From the NCBI GenBank assembly GCA_904393845.1, contig CAJFNB010000017.1:1-30946 (forward strand): a stretch of DNA of 30,946 bases. Direction: 5' to 3'. This document shows positions 14,835 through 25,000 of this stretch, in pieces; the stretch's first letter is position 1; each line of letters begins with the position of its first letter. Origin of the DNA: Alloclostridium intestinigallinarum. Lineage in GTDB: Bacteria; Bacillota; Clostridia; Christensenellales; UBA3700. The notes under the pieces were generated by a model that was given only the letters and a program-made list of their open reading frames with translations, was not told the origin of the DNA and did no database searches. Made by a program: the position numbers and the translations under genes.

Positions 14835-15659
14835 TTACTCTCTATGCCTGATTTCACCGCGAAGAATACGCAGATACTGCTTTTCTTCTTTGGACACGCG
14901 GAAGGAATCGAGAATTTTCGAGATTGTCTTCAAGCGGGTGTCGATATCAATTGAACCGTCCTTTACGTAGTCCAACACAGCCTCTTTATCCGTAAGATAA
15001 AGTACGGAGAGCAGCCATGCCGCGCCCATCATGACGTAATACCCGGCGGGCGGAACCGCCGTGCCTGTGGTCATAGGCGAAGATGCGGGGATATAATCGC
15101 CGAGCCGCTTCTCTCCGCCGGAGTGCGTCCGCTCCTTTGCGCCGCACAGGAATTTTTCGAGATAGCCGCGCTTTGTAAGGGCACGCACGTCCCCGGTTAT
15201 AGCTAGCGCTTTCGTCTTGTCCGACGCAAAGTTATGCAGTATGGCTATGAGTGCGAAACGCACGGAATATTCCCTGTCGCCGTTCAGACGGCTGCGCAGA
15301 GCGGAAAAGTAGCTTTCCGACTTGCAGTTATAGCGCGAAGCGATAAGGTCCACCCCTTCCCAATCGTCAATATAGGGTATGTACTCGTCGAAAAGGGACA
15401 GGTGTTCCTTCTCTCCTTCCTTATTCATGGCGATTACCATGCCGCGCAGAATGTGGTGTTCGAAATAGGTAAATGGCAGGGATAAAAAGGCGTTGTAATC
15501 GCCCTTGAGAATTTGCTTTGCCAGATTTTGCAGCTGCGGAATACGCACGCCCAGAATCGGATATTTCGTATTAGTAAGACGGCTTGTGAAAAGCCTGTAC
15601 TTTTCGTCAGCAAACTCCGACAACTTTTCTTCAACGCTTTCACGCGTGTTAAAATTCAT
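14835..15659 (-). CDS. AlkD-like DNA alkylation repair protein
   Basis: A 274-residue all-helical HEAT-like protein. GVRIPQLQNLAKQI (37-50), the FEHHILRGMVI helix, DDWEGVDLIAS (98-108, with W100 and D104 at the AlkD active-site positions), VRFALIAILHNFA and YYVMMGAAWLLSVLY (207-221) follow the AlkD order. AlkD enzymes release N3- and N7-alkylated purines from DNA. The segment from about 155 to 206 is longer than usual for the family by an estimated 35-40 residues and is rich in Gly, Thr and Pro. ATG 15659 is one base after the TAA of the upstream lipoprotein gene, so translation is probably coupled. GGGGGT at the end of that gene serves as ribosome binding site. Confidence 0.85.
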   Translation of the reverse strand: MNFNTRESVEEKLSEFADEKYRLFTSRLTNTKYPILGVRIPQLQNLAKQILKGDYNAFLSLPFTYFEHHILRGMVIAMNKEGEKEHLSLFDEYIPYIDDWEGVDLIASRYNCKSESYFSALRSRLNGDREYSVRFALIAILHNFASDKTKALAITGDVRALTKRGYLEKFLCGAKERTHSGGEKRLGDYIPASSPMTTGTAVPPAGYYVMMGAAWLLSVLYLTDKEAVLDYVKDGSIDIDTRLKTISKILDSFRVSKEEKQYLRILRGEIRHRE

Positions 15660-15660
15660 A

Positions 15661-18330
15661 TTACCCCCGTATAAGAACAAGCTCTGCCTGTCTGTCAAGA
15701 CTTTCCGCTATTACGCTTACGTCCATGCCGTCGGGCAGAGTCACGTTTTGGTTATTCATAAACGCGGAACTGAAATAATAAGGCGCGTTATTGCCGTTCA
15801 TAATGGTTATGGAAACGCTGATCAAGTACGTGCCGCGCGAAGAATACCGCGAGCCGTAATGGGATAAAATAGCGTTGAATTCTTCAAATGTCGCCGCCTT
15901 ATGGTCGTGCATTTCGCCGCTTTCGTCAAGCCAGAACATATTGGCGTAGGGGTCGAAGCCGACGCCGCCGGCGTAAATATCGCTGCCGTAAACGCCCTCA
16001 TCCTGCTTATGGCTGGAAGCCGCCGCCTCGCCCACAAGCAGCCAGTCGTGCTCACCCACGTTATAGGCGTTCTGATAAGTCGCCCTGCCCCACGTTGTGT
16101 CCACCATATACCACATTCCGTCTATGCACACTTTATTCCACGCGTGTGCGCCGCCGGGAACAGTACCGCTTATCTTTACGCTCTCTATGCCTTCTATAGC
16201 GCACATTATAACAAACGCCTGGGAAAGCCCGTTGCACACGGCAACGCCGTCGTCGAACACACCTTCGGGATAGAAGCAGTTGTAATTGTATACGTCGTTG
16301 TAAAGGTCCTGGCTGTTGTCGCGCGCGCCGCTGTACTGCGCCACGGCGTTATCGTATACAACCTCGGTGGTCAGATAGTCGTAGACGGCGTGCACTACCT
16401 CGTAGTCGGACATATCCGGGTCGGTTATCCTTGCCATAACGGCGCGCGCTTCGTTATATATGCGCTCGGCGCTGCTGCCCTGTTCGGGTACGGGGCGCAA
16501 GCCCTGCTCCATGGCAAAGTAGAGTTGCATACTTGTGGAAACTTCCGCCGTATCGGTGACGTTATCTATTTCAAAAGTACCCGTATCGTTGCCTGAATCG
16601 GAATAATGGGAGTATGCCGCCGTCACGGTAAGCGGCGTTTCGTTCAACTCCTGATAGGTAAAAGACAAATCCTGCGCGTTTTTGGAAGGCTCCTTGTAAG
16701 AGGTGATTAAAAGCGTTAAGTCGAATATATTCTCCGCGCTTTCCTTACAGTTGAGTTTATAAGCCACCACTTCCCTGAACTGTTCGGCTCCCTCTTTGTA
16801 TTTAGTATTCGCAACCTCGCTTGCCGTCCAGTCGTCGTAGCCGAGCGCGAAACTTACCTGTTTGTAAGGGTAGGAATATCTGAAATCGCTGTTTTCCACG
16901 TAATTGGTACCCGTACTCTGCAAGTCGTCATAATAAAGCGCGGTATAGGCGACGAACGTATTCCACTCCTCTTCTCCGGTAATATAGAAGTTCTGCGTAC
17001 TGCCCAGATAAGTGAACGTGCTTTCAAGGTAAGGAACGTATGCGGAATAATCGCCCGAAGTCAAGGTGCAGGTATAACTTTTCTTTTCAAAGGCTTCGGG
17101 AAGATATGCCGTTACGGTAATCGTATCTTCCGTCGAATCGGTTATATTCAGCTTGTTTGTCGCGTTGAACGAATTTACCGTAAAAAGTTCGGGGTAATCG
17201 CCCGACGAGTAAGTTTCGCCGTTTATTTCTACGGTATAATATGCGGGCATGACGTTGGCGCTCCAACGCACGTACACTTCCGGATAGCCGTCCACGTCAA
17301 CGTACGCGTCCTCCGGCGCGCACGAGTAGACGGGCACATATATAAGCGGTACCGTTACCGCGCCTTTATCCGTGTAAACGGAGATATAGTGCACGCCCTG
17401 CGTAAGCCCTTCCAGAGCGGAAGCGTTTACCACCTGCTTATTTGGCGATTTGTTCTTGACAAAGCCCACTTTGTTACCGTCCACGCACACGGAATTTACC
17501 GTGACCTGGTCGAAAAACGTAAATTCTATGTTTCTGCCGTCAAGTTCGCTGTACACGATGTACTCTTCACCGCGGTAGATTATGTTTTCGCTTTCCGATA
17601 TAGTCGTATTGCTTGCGTAGGGGTCAACCAGTTTTGCGACTTTATCCACCACGAATACGGAATGGGTAGCGGAAGAGGCGTCCGTAAACGACACTTCGAA
17701 CTGTATCGCCGCGCCCACGTCGAACTGCTGCATATACGATTTGGATATAACCGCGGAACTTCCCGACACACTGCACGCGGACGCGAATTTTCCGCTTAAA
17801 TCGTAATTTCCCGCAGGCTCGATACCCGAAAGGTTTTTATCGAACGCAAGCGTCAGATCCATATCCGTAGCCGGATAATAAGTGTATTCGGGCGACTGAA
17901 TATCCGCGGCAAGCGTTTCCACGGCCGGAACGACGCTCTGCGCATATTGGAGCATTTCCATATCGCTTACGCGCGGAATGGTTATCTTGCACTTTCCTTC
18001 TTCTGAAGCGTCGTAATTATCCGACGAAGGAATCGCCGCGACGTAGACGTACACTTCCCTTTCACCCGTCTGCAAAGCGTATTCCGCAAGAGAAAAAGAC
18101 GTTTTCCTAACGGCGGTTTGCACAAGCCGTGAGTTGGAAGAGATATCCTCTACCCTCACCGAATACGAACCCGCCCCTTCGACGGTGGTCCACCTGGCGT
18201 AAAAACCGCCGTTGCTGCTTACCGTAGGCGTTTTGAGTTTCGTAAGGCGCGAAGTGTCCGCGCAGGCGGCAAACGCCGCCACGCATAAAATCAGACATAT
18301 TATCAAAATTACGGAATTTCGCTTTTTCAC
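15661..18330 (-). CDS. Transglutaminase-like domain lipoprotein
   Basis: An 889-residue exported protein. From the GTG at 18330 it has a KKR n-region, a hydrophobic stretch and the lipobox AFAAC (C23), so it should be a lipid-anchored surface protein. Residues from about 35 to 600 form several beta-rich, fibronectin- or Ig-like segments. The C-terminal third holds a transglutaminase-like (papain-fold) domain with the triad C699 (GVAVCNGLSQAF), H729 (GGAHAWNKV) and D744 (MVDTTWG). Such domains act as proteases or cross-linking enzymes on the cell surface; the substrate is unknown. The start is uncertain. GTG 18330 gives the best signal peptide, has no ribosome binding site and lies 6 bases after TATAAT (leaderless); an in-frame TTG at 18375 is less likely. 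It overlaps nothing but abuts the AlkD-like gene. Confidence 0.85.
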   Translation of the reverse strand: MKKRNSVILIICLILCVAAFAACADTSRLTKLKTPTVSSNGGFYARWTTVEGAGSYSVRVEDISSNSRLVQTAVRKTSFSLAEYALQTGEREVYVYVAAIPSSDNYDASEEGKCKITIPRVSDMEMLQYAQSVVPAVETLAADIQSPEYTYYPATDMDLTLAFDKNLSGIEPAGNYDLSGKFASACSVSGSSAVISKSYMQQFDVGAAIQFEVSFTDASSATHSVFVVDKVAKLVDPYASNTTISESENIIYRGEEYIVYSELDGRNIEFTFFDQVTVNSVCVDGNKVGFVKNKSPNKQVVNASALEGLTQGVHYISVYTDKGAVTVPLIYVPVYSCAPEDAYVDVDGYPEVYVRWSANVMPAYYTVEINGETYSSGDYPELFTVNSFNATNKLNITDSTEDTITVTAYLPEAFEKKSYTCTLTSGDYSAYVPYLESTFTYLGSTQNFYITGEEEWNTFVAYTALYYDDLQSTGTNYVENSDFRYSYPYKQVSFALGYDDWTASEVANTKYKEGAEQFREVVAYKLNCKESAENIFDLTLLITSYKEPSKNAQDLSFTYQELNETPLTVTAAYSHYSDSGNDTGTFEIDNVTDTAEVSTSMQLYFAMEQGLRPVPEQGSSAERIYNEARAVMARITDPDMSDYEVVHAVYDYLTTEVVYDNAVAQYSGARDNSQDLYNDVYNYNCFYPEGVFDDGVAVCNGLSQAFVIMCAIEGIESVKISGTVPGGAHAWNKVCIDGMWYMVDTTWGRATYQNAYNVGEHDWLLVGEAAASSHKQDEGVYGSDIYAGGVGFDPYANMFWLDESGEMHDHKAATFEEFNAILSHYGSRYSSRGTYLISVSITIMNGNNAPYYFSSAFMNNQNVTLPDGMDVSVIAESLDRQAELVLIRG

Positions 18331-18336
18331 AAATAG

Positions 18337-18365
18337 ATTATAACATAAAATGCTGCCCCTTTCAC
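18337..18365 (-). promoter_or_regulatory. Promoter of the transglutaminase lipoprotein, apparently leaderless
   Basis: Minus strand GTGAAA, 17 bases, TATAAT (plus-strand 18337-18342), then exactly 6 bases to the GTG start codon. Confidence 0.5.
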
Positions 18366-18457
18366 GACACGGCAAGCTATTTTACAAAAGTATTACTATA
18401 ATATGTACACAGCGCAGGCGGAAACATTCCGGACGCGGCTTTTTTTGTTTACAGATA

Positions 18458-18498
18458 AAAACCGCCTGCACAAAACCCCGCCGGGTACTCGTGCAGGC
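18458..18498 (-). terminator. Terminator of the YdbC-like gene
   Basis: On the minus strand GCCTGCAC and GTGCAGGC (plus-strand 18464-18471 and 18491-18498) form an 8-base stem followed by GGTTTTTAT. Confidence 0.7.
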
Positions 18499-18535
18499 TT
18501 ATTATTCTTATTTGACTGTTTGATGTTTCGACGGT

Positions 18536-18763
18536 TTAGTCTTCCAGATCCATCGCTTCGAGCAGTTTTTTAAGCTCGCGCATTTCGCTCTTGCTCAGCG
18601 TAACGCCCTTGCCCATTTTATCCCCGTCGGGCGACCATTCCCTGATGTCGTACTTGGGTTCCTTGCCGTTCCAACTGATAAGTTTGATCTCCTTTTTCCA
18701 CCCTTTGCCGGATTCGGAAAGAGACCCGCAGTTTTCGATTACTTCAAAAGAAAACTCTGCCAT
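18536..18763 (-). CDS. YdbC/PC4-like single-stranded nucleic-acid-binding protein
   Basis: A 75-residue protein matching the YdbC family: the beta-strands FSFEVIENCGSLSES, WKKEIKLISWNGKEPKYDIREWSPDGDKMGKG and the helix SKSEMRELKKLLEAM give the PC4 (transcriptional coactivator p15) fold. PC4-like proteins bind single-stranded DNA as dimers and are linked to transcription and repair. The length is the usual one. GGGAGGA precedes the ATG. It is a single gene with its own promoter and terminator. Confidence 0.9.
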   Translation of the reverse strand: MAEFSFEVIENCGSLSESGKGWKKEIKLISWNGKEPKYDIREWSPDGDKMGKGVTLSKSEMRELKKLLEAMDLED

Positions 18764-18792
18764 TTAACCGTCCTCCCTATGTTATTGCTTAC

Positions 18793-18821
18793 ATTATAAC
18801 ATATATGCGCGCGTTTTACAA
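18793..18821 (-). promoter_or_regulatory. Promoter of the YdbC-like gene
   Basis: Minus strand TTGTAA, 17 bases, TATAAT (plus-strand 18793-18798), giving a leader of about 25 bases. Confidence 0.65.
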
Positions 18822-18843
18822 TATAATTTTTAAAATTTTTATA

Positions 18844-20391
18844 TTATTTCCACTCCACGAGTTCGTCAAGGACGGTATCCCCGTTCGTGTTGCACGCGAA
18901 AAGGCGTATTCCGTCCGCCGAAAGCGTGACTTTGCTGGCTATATAATCGCCGCCGCCGTGACCCCCGTCCACGTATACGGGGAAAGATTCGCTCTCTCTG
19001 TCAAGATAGCACGAATGAAGATGCCCTGATATAAACACGCTTGCGCCCAGCTCCTCCAGCTTGGCAAAGCCGCGGTCGGCAAGTTCTTCTTCCCTGCAAA
19101 GTTCGGGCGCATGGCAGAGCACTATCGTCTTTTGCCCCGTGGATTCAAGCCCTTCCAGCCATTCTATCATTTGCCTGCGGTAATTTTCGTAATTGACCAT
19201 TCCGCCGTATTCGGGATGCGAATCCTCCTTGTCCTCCGCGCTGTCCAGCACGATAAAACGATAGTCGCCGAAAGACGTTTCGTAATAATATTTGTCCATT
19301 TTAAGCGCTTCGGAAAGCTCGGAAGCGTACTTGCCGCGCGTTTCGTGGTTGCCGCGCGTGTAGATTATCGGTATGCTGCCGCCGCTTATGTCGCCGCCGA
19401 ATTTTACGATATATTCCGCCGCCTCGCTTTCGTATTGCAGTCCCGGAGCCGCGTCGCCCATCATCAGCACGGCGTCGTATTCGCCCATATGCGAAACAGC
19501 CTCCTTTGCCTTTGCGGTACGCGTATGCCAGTCTGACACGCACAGCAAGGTGACGTCTTCACCCGTGCAGGGCGTGAACGTATACTCGCCGGACGTTATC
19601 GTCCTGCCGTTGCGCCCGCCGTAGGCGTATTCTTCAAAAACGCGCATGGAACCCACCCTATAAGTGTTATTGTTCAAGTGCTCGTAGGGTACGGTTATGC
19701 TGTGGATAGTGCTGCTCCCCCGCAGTCGTCCGCTTACTTCGTCGTAAAGTTTATACGTCGTTCCGCCGTATTCGTATTCGATATATCCCGTTCCCGCGGC
19801 GGACGTGGCGAACACCACCGAATAGCTTTCGCCGTTGTCGATTACCATGGGATCTGACAGAAAATCGAAGTAAACGGGCGGATACAGCATGAACAGCAGC
19901 GCAAGAACCGCTATTATTATGATGATTACCGCGATGGCAATCCTTACCTTCCTGTTCGTGACGGAAGGAAAGAAGAACGCCAGCATGGCGGCTATCAGAT
20001 AAGCCAGGGCGAAAGGCAGAAGCTCCGCCATCGAACGCCACAGCACGCCGATGGATTCTTCACCCATCACACCCATCATACATACGTCCACTATCACGAA
20101 AAGCACGGTGAACGCAAACGCGGCGCAGCCGAGCGCGGACAGCCATTTCGGCTGTTGCAGTTGGAAAGCCGCCGTTCTCCACCGCATGGCGGCGACAACG
20201 GTCGCAAACACCGCGTTTATCAGCATCAGCCAGAACAGCAGCTGGGAAAAGCCCGTGAAGAGCGCCGTATCGAGAAATACGTGCGAACTGCTGCGCGCCG
20301 CGTAAAAAAACAGCGGTGAGAGCGCGGCGAATAAACTTACGAGCATGGTGGTTATCTTATGCGAAAAAAATTTCTGCGCCTTCAAAGTCAT
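18844..20391 (-). CDS. Membrane-anchored metallophosphoesterase
   Basis: A 515-residue protein. Five hydrophobic segments occupy about 15-170. A beta-rich domain (about 185-275), similar to the N-terminal domain of purple-acid-phosphatase-type enzymes, follows. Then comes a calcineurin-like phosphoesterase domain: SDWH (286-289, with D-x-H ligands), GDAAPG, GNHET (347-351), CHAP and GHLH. The catalytic part is probably on the outer face of the membrane. Substrate unknown (phosphate esters). ATG 20391 is preferred over the GTG at 20400 because GAGGTG, which includes that GTG, is the ribosome binding site 6 bases before the ATG. Confidence 0.88.
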   Translation of the reverse strand: MTLKAQKFFSHKITTMLVSLFAALSPLFFYAARSSSHVFLDTALFTGFSQLLFWLMLINAVFATVVAAMRWRTAAFQLQQPKWLSALGCAAFAFTVLFVIVDVCMMGVMGEESIGVLWRSMAELLPFALAYLIAAMLAFFFPSVTNRKVRIAIAVIIIIIAVLALLFMLYPPVYFDFLSDPMVIDNGESYSVVFATSAAGTGYIEYEYGGTTYKLYDEVSGRLRGSSTIHSITVPYEHLNNNTYRVGSMRVFEEYAYGGRNGRTITSGEYTFTPCTGEDVTLLCVSDWHTRTAKAKEAVSHMGEYDAVLMMGDAAPGLQYESEAAEYIVKFGGDISGGSIPIIYTRGNHETRGKYASELSEALKMDKYYYETSFGDYRFIVLDSAEDKEDSHPEYGGMVNYENYRRQMIEWLEGLESTGQKTIVLCHAPELCREEELADRGFAKLEELGASVFISGHLHSCYLDRESESFPVYVDGGHGGGDYIASKVTLSADGIRLFACNTNGDTVLDELVEWK

Positions 20392-20429
20392 AATTTTCAC
20401 CTCTTCCCGACAATGACCTTATTTGCTTT

Positions 20430-20458
20430 ATTTTAACATATAAGCCGTTTTTCGTCAA
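20430..20458 (-). promoter_or_regulatory. Promoter of the membrane phosphoesterase gene
   Basis: Minus strand TTGACG, 17 bases, TAAAAT (plus-strand 20430-20435), leader about 32 bases. Confidence 0.65.
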
Positions 20459-20589
20459 GGGGCGGAATTCTTCTTTGCCCCGTTAAAAATCCGGCGCCCG
20501 CCGCGCCCCTTTTGCGGCGTATTTTGCGCAAAGCGGGATAAAAAGCGGGTAAAACTTGTGTTAAATGCAAAGAATTTTGCTTCCGTCTA

Positions 20590-20618
20590 TTGTTATTTCC
20601 GCCGGATTGCGGTATATT
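20590..20618 (+). promoter_or_regulatory. Promoter of the S41 protease gene, short or no leader
   Basis: TTGTTA (20590-20595), 17 bases, TATATT (20613-20618). The first ATG (20627) is 8 bases downstream and there is no ribosome binding site. Confidence 0.5.
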
Positions 20619-20626
20619 TAATATAT

Positions 20627-21943
20627 ATGAAGAGCATGAAAAAGTTTTCGGGCAAAAAAATAACCGCCGTTACGGCGATAATAGCCTGCGTGATAATTTT
20701 AGGCGTGGTTCTCGGCGCGTGCGCGCAGGGCACTTCTTCTTCGCAATGGGTTGCGGACACCATTTCACGCTATTACTATACCGACGTGGAGATAAACGAC
20801 GCGGACAGCCTTTCACCTTCTGAAATAGTGTCGAAGTATCTGGACGAATACAGCGCGTATTACACGGCGCAGGAGTATGCGGAACTTCTTTACGGCAACG
20901 CGGGAAATTCCGTTTCATACGGGGCGGGACTTGTATTCCTGCCCGGTGAAGGCGCGGTGGTGATTACCTGCACGGGCAACTCCCCCGCGTGGAAAAGCGG
21001 TATTAGGGTGGGCGACGTTATATATTCCGCCATCATCGACGGCAAAGAACTGGTGATAGACAGCGCCGAAGACTTGTCTGCTTTCACCGCCGCTACTTCC
21101 GATGGGACGTGCACCACGTTTTACCTTGCGAGCGGTCTTAGGGTGGATCTGGAAGAGTATTCGCAGTACAAGCAAAGTTACGTCCTGATTGCCACCAATT
21201 CTTCCGCGTGGTACTTCACATACGACGGGCTTACAATGCAGGAAAGCGCTTCGGACGCGATACCTTCCCTGCCGGGCGGTACGGCATATATCTGTCTGAG
21301 CGAATTTTCGGGCGACGCCGCTACGCAATTTCAGTTTGCCGCGGAAAAATTCAATTCCCTTGGCTGTGACACGCTGATTCTCGATTTGCGCTCCAATCCG
21401 GGCGGCGAACTTGATATTACCGGGCAGATAGCGGCTTGTTTTGAAAACGTCGCGGGCAAAACGCTGCTCACCGCAAAGGGCAAGTCGGTAGACGATACCT
21501 ACACCTGTCCCTCAGCCGAAAGCAGATTTACAATAAAAAGCGGCGTGGAAGTAAAGGTTATGGCAAATTCCGGTACGGCAAGCGCTTCCGAAGTGCTGAT
21601 GGGCGCGCTTTTGGATTACGGAGTGATTTCCTATTCGGACATATATCTTTCAAGTTACGGCGAAGAATACCTTGCGTTGGCGGGCGAAGGCGCCAGAACG
21701 GAGCAGACGTACGGCAAGGGGTGCATGCAGTATATCATTCCCAACTCGCAGACGGGTGAAGCGCTCCGCCTTACCGCCGCGATACTTTATTGGCCGGACG
21801 GCAACTGCATAAACGACAGAGGCATTACCAAAGCGGACGGATGCAACACCGTAAGCGCGCCCTATCCTTCCCACGCGGTGAATACGGAAGTGGAACAGGT
21901 TATTTCCGCCATATCTCAGGATTCGGCGGCTGCCGCCGCATAA
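20627..21943 (+). CDS. S41-family (CtpA-like) protease lipoprotein
   Basis: A 438-residue protein with a signal peptide ending in lipobox VLGAC (C32), a short N-terminal helical region, a PDZ domain (about 95-142, NSPAWKSGIRVGDVIY) and an S41 peptidase domain: LDLRSNPGG, GTASASEVLMGAL with the nucleophilic serine (about 319-321) and TYGKG with the general-base lysine (K364). C-terminal processing peptidases trim or degrade envelope proteins on the outer face of the membrane. The start is ambiguous: ATG 20627 or ATG 20636, both within 20 bases of the -10 box and without a ribosome binding site. Upstream frame to 20558 overlaps the promoter and is rejected. Confidence 0.88.
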   Translation: MKSMKKFSGKKITAVTAIIACVIILGVVLGACAQGTSSSQWVADTISRYYYTDVEINDADSLSPSEIVSKYLDEYSAYYTAQEYAELLYGNAGNSVSYGAGLVFLPGEGAVVITCTGNSPAWKSGIRVGDVIYSAIIDGKELVIDSAEDLSAFTAATSDGTCTTFYLASGLRVDLEEYSQYKQSYVLIATNSSAWYFTYDGLTMQESASDAIPSLPGGTAYICLSEFSGDAATQFQFAAEKFNSLGCDTLILDLRSNPGGELDITGQIAACFENVAGKTLLTAKGKSVDDTYTCPSAESRFTIKSGVEVKVMANSGTASASEVLMGALLDYGVISYSDIYLSSYGEEYLALAGEGARTEQTYGKGCMQYIIPNSQTGEALRLTAAILYWPDGNCINDRGITKADGCNTVSAPYPSHAVNTEVEQVISAISQDSAAAAA

Positions 21944-21994
21944 GGTCAGGACGTATCCGGAGCAACTCCGCAAAATACGGTTAAAAAATGAGAA

Positions 21995-22022
21995 GCGGCA
22001 AAACCTCAAAAGGTTTTGCCGC
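21995..22022. terminator. Convergent bidirectional terminator
   Basis: GCGGCAAAACCT (21995-22006), CAAA loop, AGGTTTTGCCGC (22011-22022): a perfect 12-base stem between the convergent S41 and RyR-domain genes. The minus strand has the better T-run (TTCTCATTTTTT). Confidence 0.8.
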
Positions 22023-22029
22023 TCTTTGG

Positions 22030-25000
22030 TTACCCTTTCCGTTTATCACGGCAAAAACGCCATTTTTTATTTTTACTGCGGCTGTCCGCGGCTTTTCCGC
22101 TATCGTTTGCTTTCAATATCAGACCGACCGCGCCGCGGTAACTTTCGTCCAGGCGCGAAACATCCCCGCATTGTATTTCCGCGGCTTTCGCTTGCGCGAT
22201 ATCCATATAGGCGGTAAAGTTCGCCTCGTTGAACAGTCTGTCCGCGCCCAGGTCGCAATAACGGCAGATGTCGCCGTGCATGCGATATCTGTTCTTTACG
22301 ACGTCCTTGTCGCCGGCAGGGCGCTTTTTCAGCCGTACGTACCCGTTGCACGTCATAAATCTGCACCAGCGCCTGTGCTCGAGAAGCGCTAAGGCATGCC
22401 TGTAATAGGTCAGCTCCTTGTCGGCATTGACGCCGCTATTTTCGGCGTTGACGAACGCCTCCTGGTAGAGCTTGTACATATTTTTGCTCACCTTGCTCGA
22501 CCATTTATTGAATATGCCGAGTTGAAACCACTTTTTGGAACCGCCCGTAATGTTTTTATATGCGTTGTGCTGTGCGCGGGCTTCGTCGTCGCGGATAATT
22601 TCGTCGTACTTGAAGACGTTCTCCTTGTATCCGAAAGGTATTACCTTTACGCGGTCGGCGATAGTATCGGATTTTTCTCCGCCGTCTTTTAACCACACCT
22701 TCTTTTCCGTCTCTTCATCCCAGTAAAGGCGGTAGCCGTTATATCTTTCGCGCAAGTGAATGAAAATCTTAATATCGGAAAGTTCCTTCCCTTCGCCTAT
22801 CGTTTCCTGTATAAGGTCGGTCATGAAACTGCGGAAAAACGCAATATTGCGCTCGTCGTCGCCCATGGCGATTATAAGCGCGTCGTACTCCACGTCGTGC
22901 TCTGTGGGAAGCATAACTTTGTCGATATAATCGGTAACTTCCTTGTCAAGTCCCGAACGCTCGGAAAATTGCAGGGTAAGCAGATTGGAATAGTCGTACA
23001 GCTTTTTCAGATCTTCTTTCTGCGGCGGAGCGGGCGTACCGAAGAGTTCGTTTTCATTTTCCTCCGCCTTGACCACATAAAAACCGCGGTGGTTGCGTTT
23101 CAGAAGTCCGACCAGATTGGACATATTCACGTCCACCACGTCTACCAGCATATTGGAGTTGTTATTGGCATAAAGCGCCTTTACCGTCTTTCTCGCCGTA
23201 TCGCCGAAGCCTATGCAAAGTATTCTGCGCCCCTCGTACATTTTTTCCGAAGAAGGCTCGAACAGCCTGTCCGCCGCCACATAGTAGACGAACTTTGCGG
23301 CGGCATTGAGAAAGTTTTCCTCAGCCGCGATAAAATCACTCTCTTCCGGTATATAGCTCCCGAAACTTTCCTTCGCATCCTCGAACGTGCCGCCGCGCGG
23401 TATAACATTTTTGTACAATGTTTTACGTATACTGCCGTACGTGCCGTCTTTTATTAACTGCTCTATCTGTTTGCTTTGTTTATTCTCATAATCGGTTACT
23501 GCGGAAAGATTAAAAAAGTCGTCCGCGCTCATCCCGCCGAACATTCTTTTTACTCTCTTTTTCACGGTAGTACCGCCGTTTTCCAAGGGAACTTTTGCCG
23601 CCGCGTCCACAAGCGCGCGATATTTCTCAAAAGCATCTTCAAGATAGCGCGCAGCTTCTTCGCAATAATACCTGCTGCCCGCATATATACCCGTTATCTT
23701 TTTTTCACACTCTTTATCGGGCTTTCGTATATGTATTTTGACAGCGGTATCGAAAGGCATATTATCCACCCCGCTTGCATTGCCGAATATCGCCTCCGCA
23801 ACGTCGTATATAACGTCGCCGCCTTGCCCGTCAATAAGCGCGGGCAGAAAGTCCCCTTCTATGAATTTACGCACCTCTTTCAGGTTTGAAGCAATTTCCA
23901 TGACTTTTTTCATTTGTGGGGAATTCTTGTCGTCCGCGTATTCTTCCGCGTCCAGTTTCAGATTCCAGGCGGCGCGTTCGGCTTCGTTTATCACCTTCAA
24001 TTCCACGGGTATCCCCGCAATTTCGTAATCCTTTCCCGTAATTCCTTTCAGGCGCAAATCGTAAGTGGGGTAATCCACGTCGTTTTCCGAAAGCACGTAA
24101 ACGTACACCGCATTCAGCGCCTTATTCTTGACTTTGCCGTTTTGCAGGCGGAATTTAAGCCCCGCCAACTCGGAAAACGCGTCCGCGGCGTTTACGTCCT
24201 CGCTTTTGAAGTCGTAATGGCTGCTTGCCGCCGTCTGCCCCGATTTGAACGCGAAATAGTGCACGTTTTTGGCGCTACTCCACTCGTAAATAAGGCTGTC
24301 CCGGGCTTTTTCGTCCCCGGGATACTTCTTTGCGAGCTTCATCTCCCGCCCGTGGTTGTAAGCTATGTAGATAAAATGGTTGGACTGCAACTCGCGGTGA
24401 AGATTGTTCTTTTTGTCAAAGCCTTCTATATCCTTTCCGTAAAAGAGTATGAGCGCGCGTTTTCCCCGTCCGTCCGCGCCCTTGTTCTGCGCATACTCGC
24501 GCGCCACGTCCTTGGCGAGCAGTACCGTTTCCTGCGTAATGCTGTTGAAGATAAAAACGTCGGTGTTTTTATTGCGCGGAGAATACTTTTTGCCCAGCGT
24601 GCGCACGGTGCACAACATGGGATAATCTATCGCAAAGGAGATAACCGTGATGATGACGAGCGCGGTATACACAGGCATCCACACATATAAGTTCATGGCA
24701 ATCGTATCCTGCCATAAAGTGTGCCAGCGGAATACGTCCTCGACGTTCGCTCCTCCGCCCAGCGTGACCGATTCCAGAACGGCGAAAAACACTTCTCCGA
24801 AAGTGGCGTCCGACACCTGGTAATCATAGGCGAACCGCACGCAGAAACGGACGATTATCGCCGCCGCCATCACGAACACTATGACGCCCGCCCTGCCTAC
24901 GCGCGAGTAGCAGGAAGTGTATGCAAGCACCGTACCCACATACAATACGGCGAATATGCCCGCCGCCGCAAGTCCGTATCCCGCCGCTAGCCACGCGTTC

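Noticed and set aside
22396..24690. Several plus-strand frames opposite the RyR-domain gene
   Set aside because: Complement shadows of a long GC-rich gene with continuous domain content on the minus strand.
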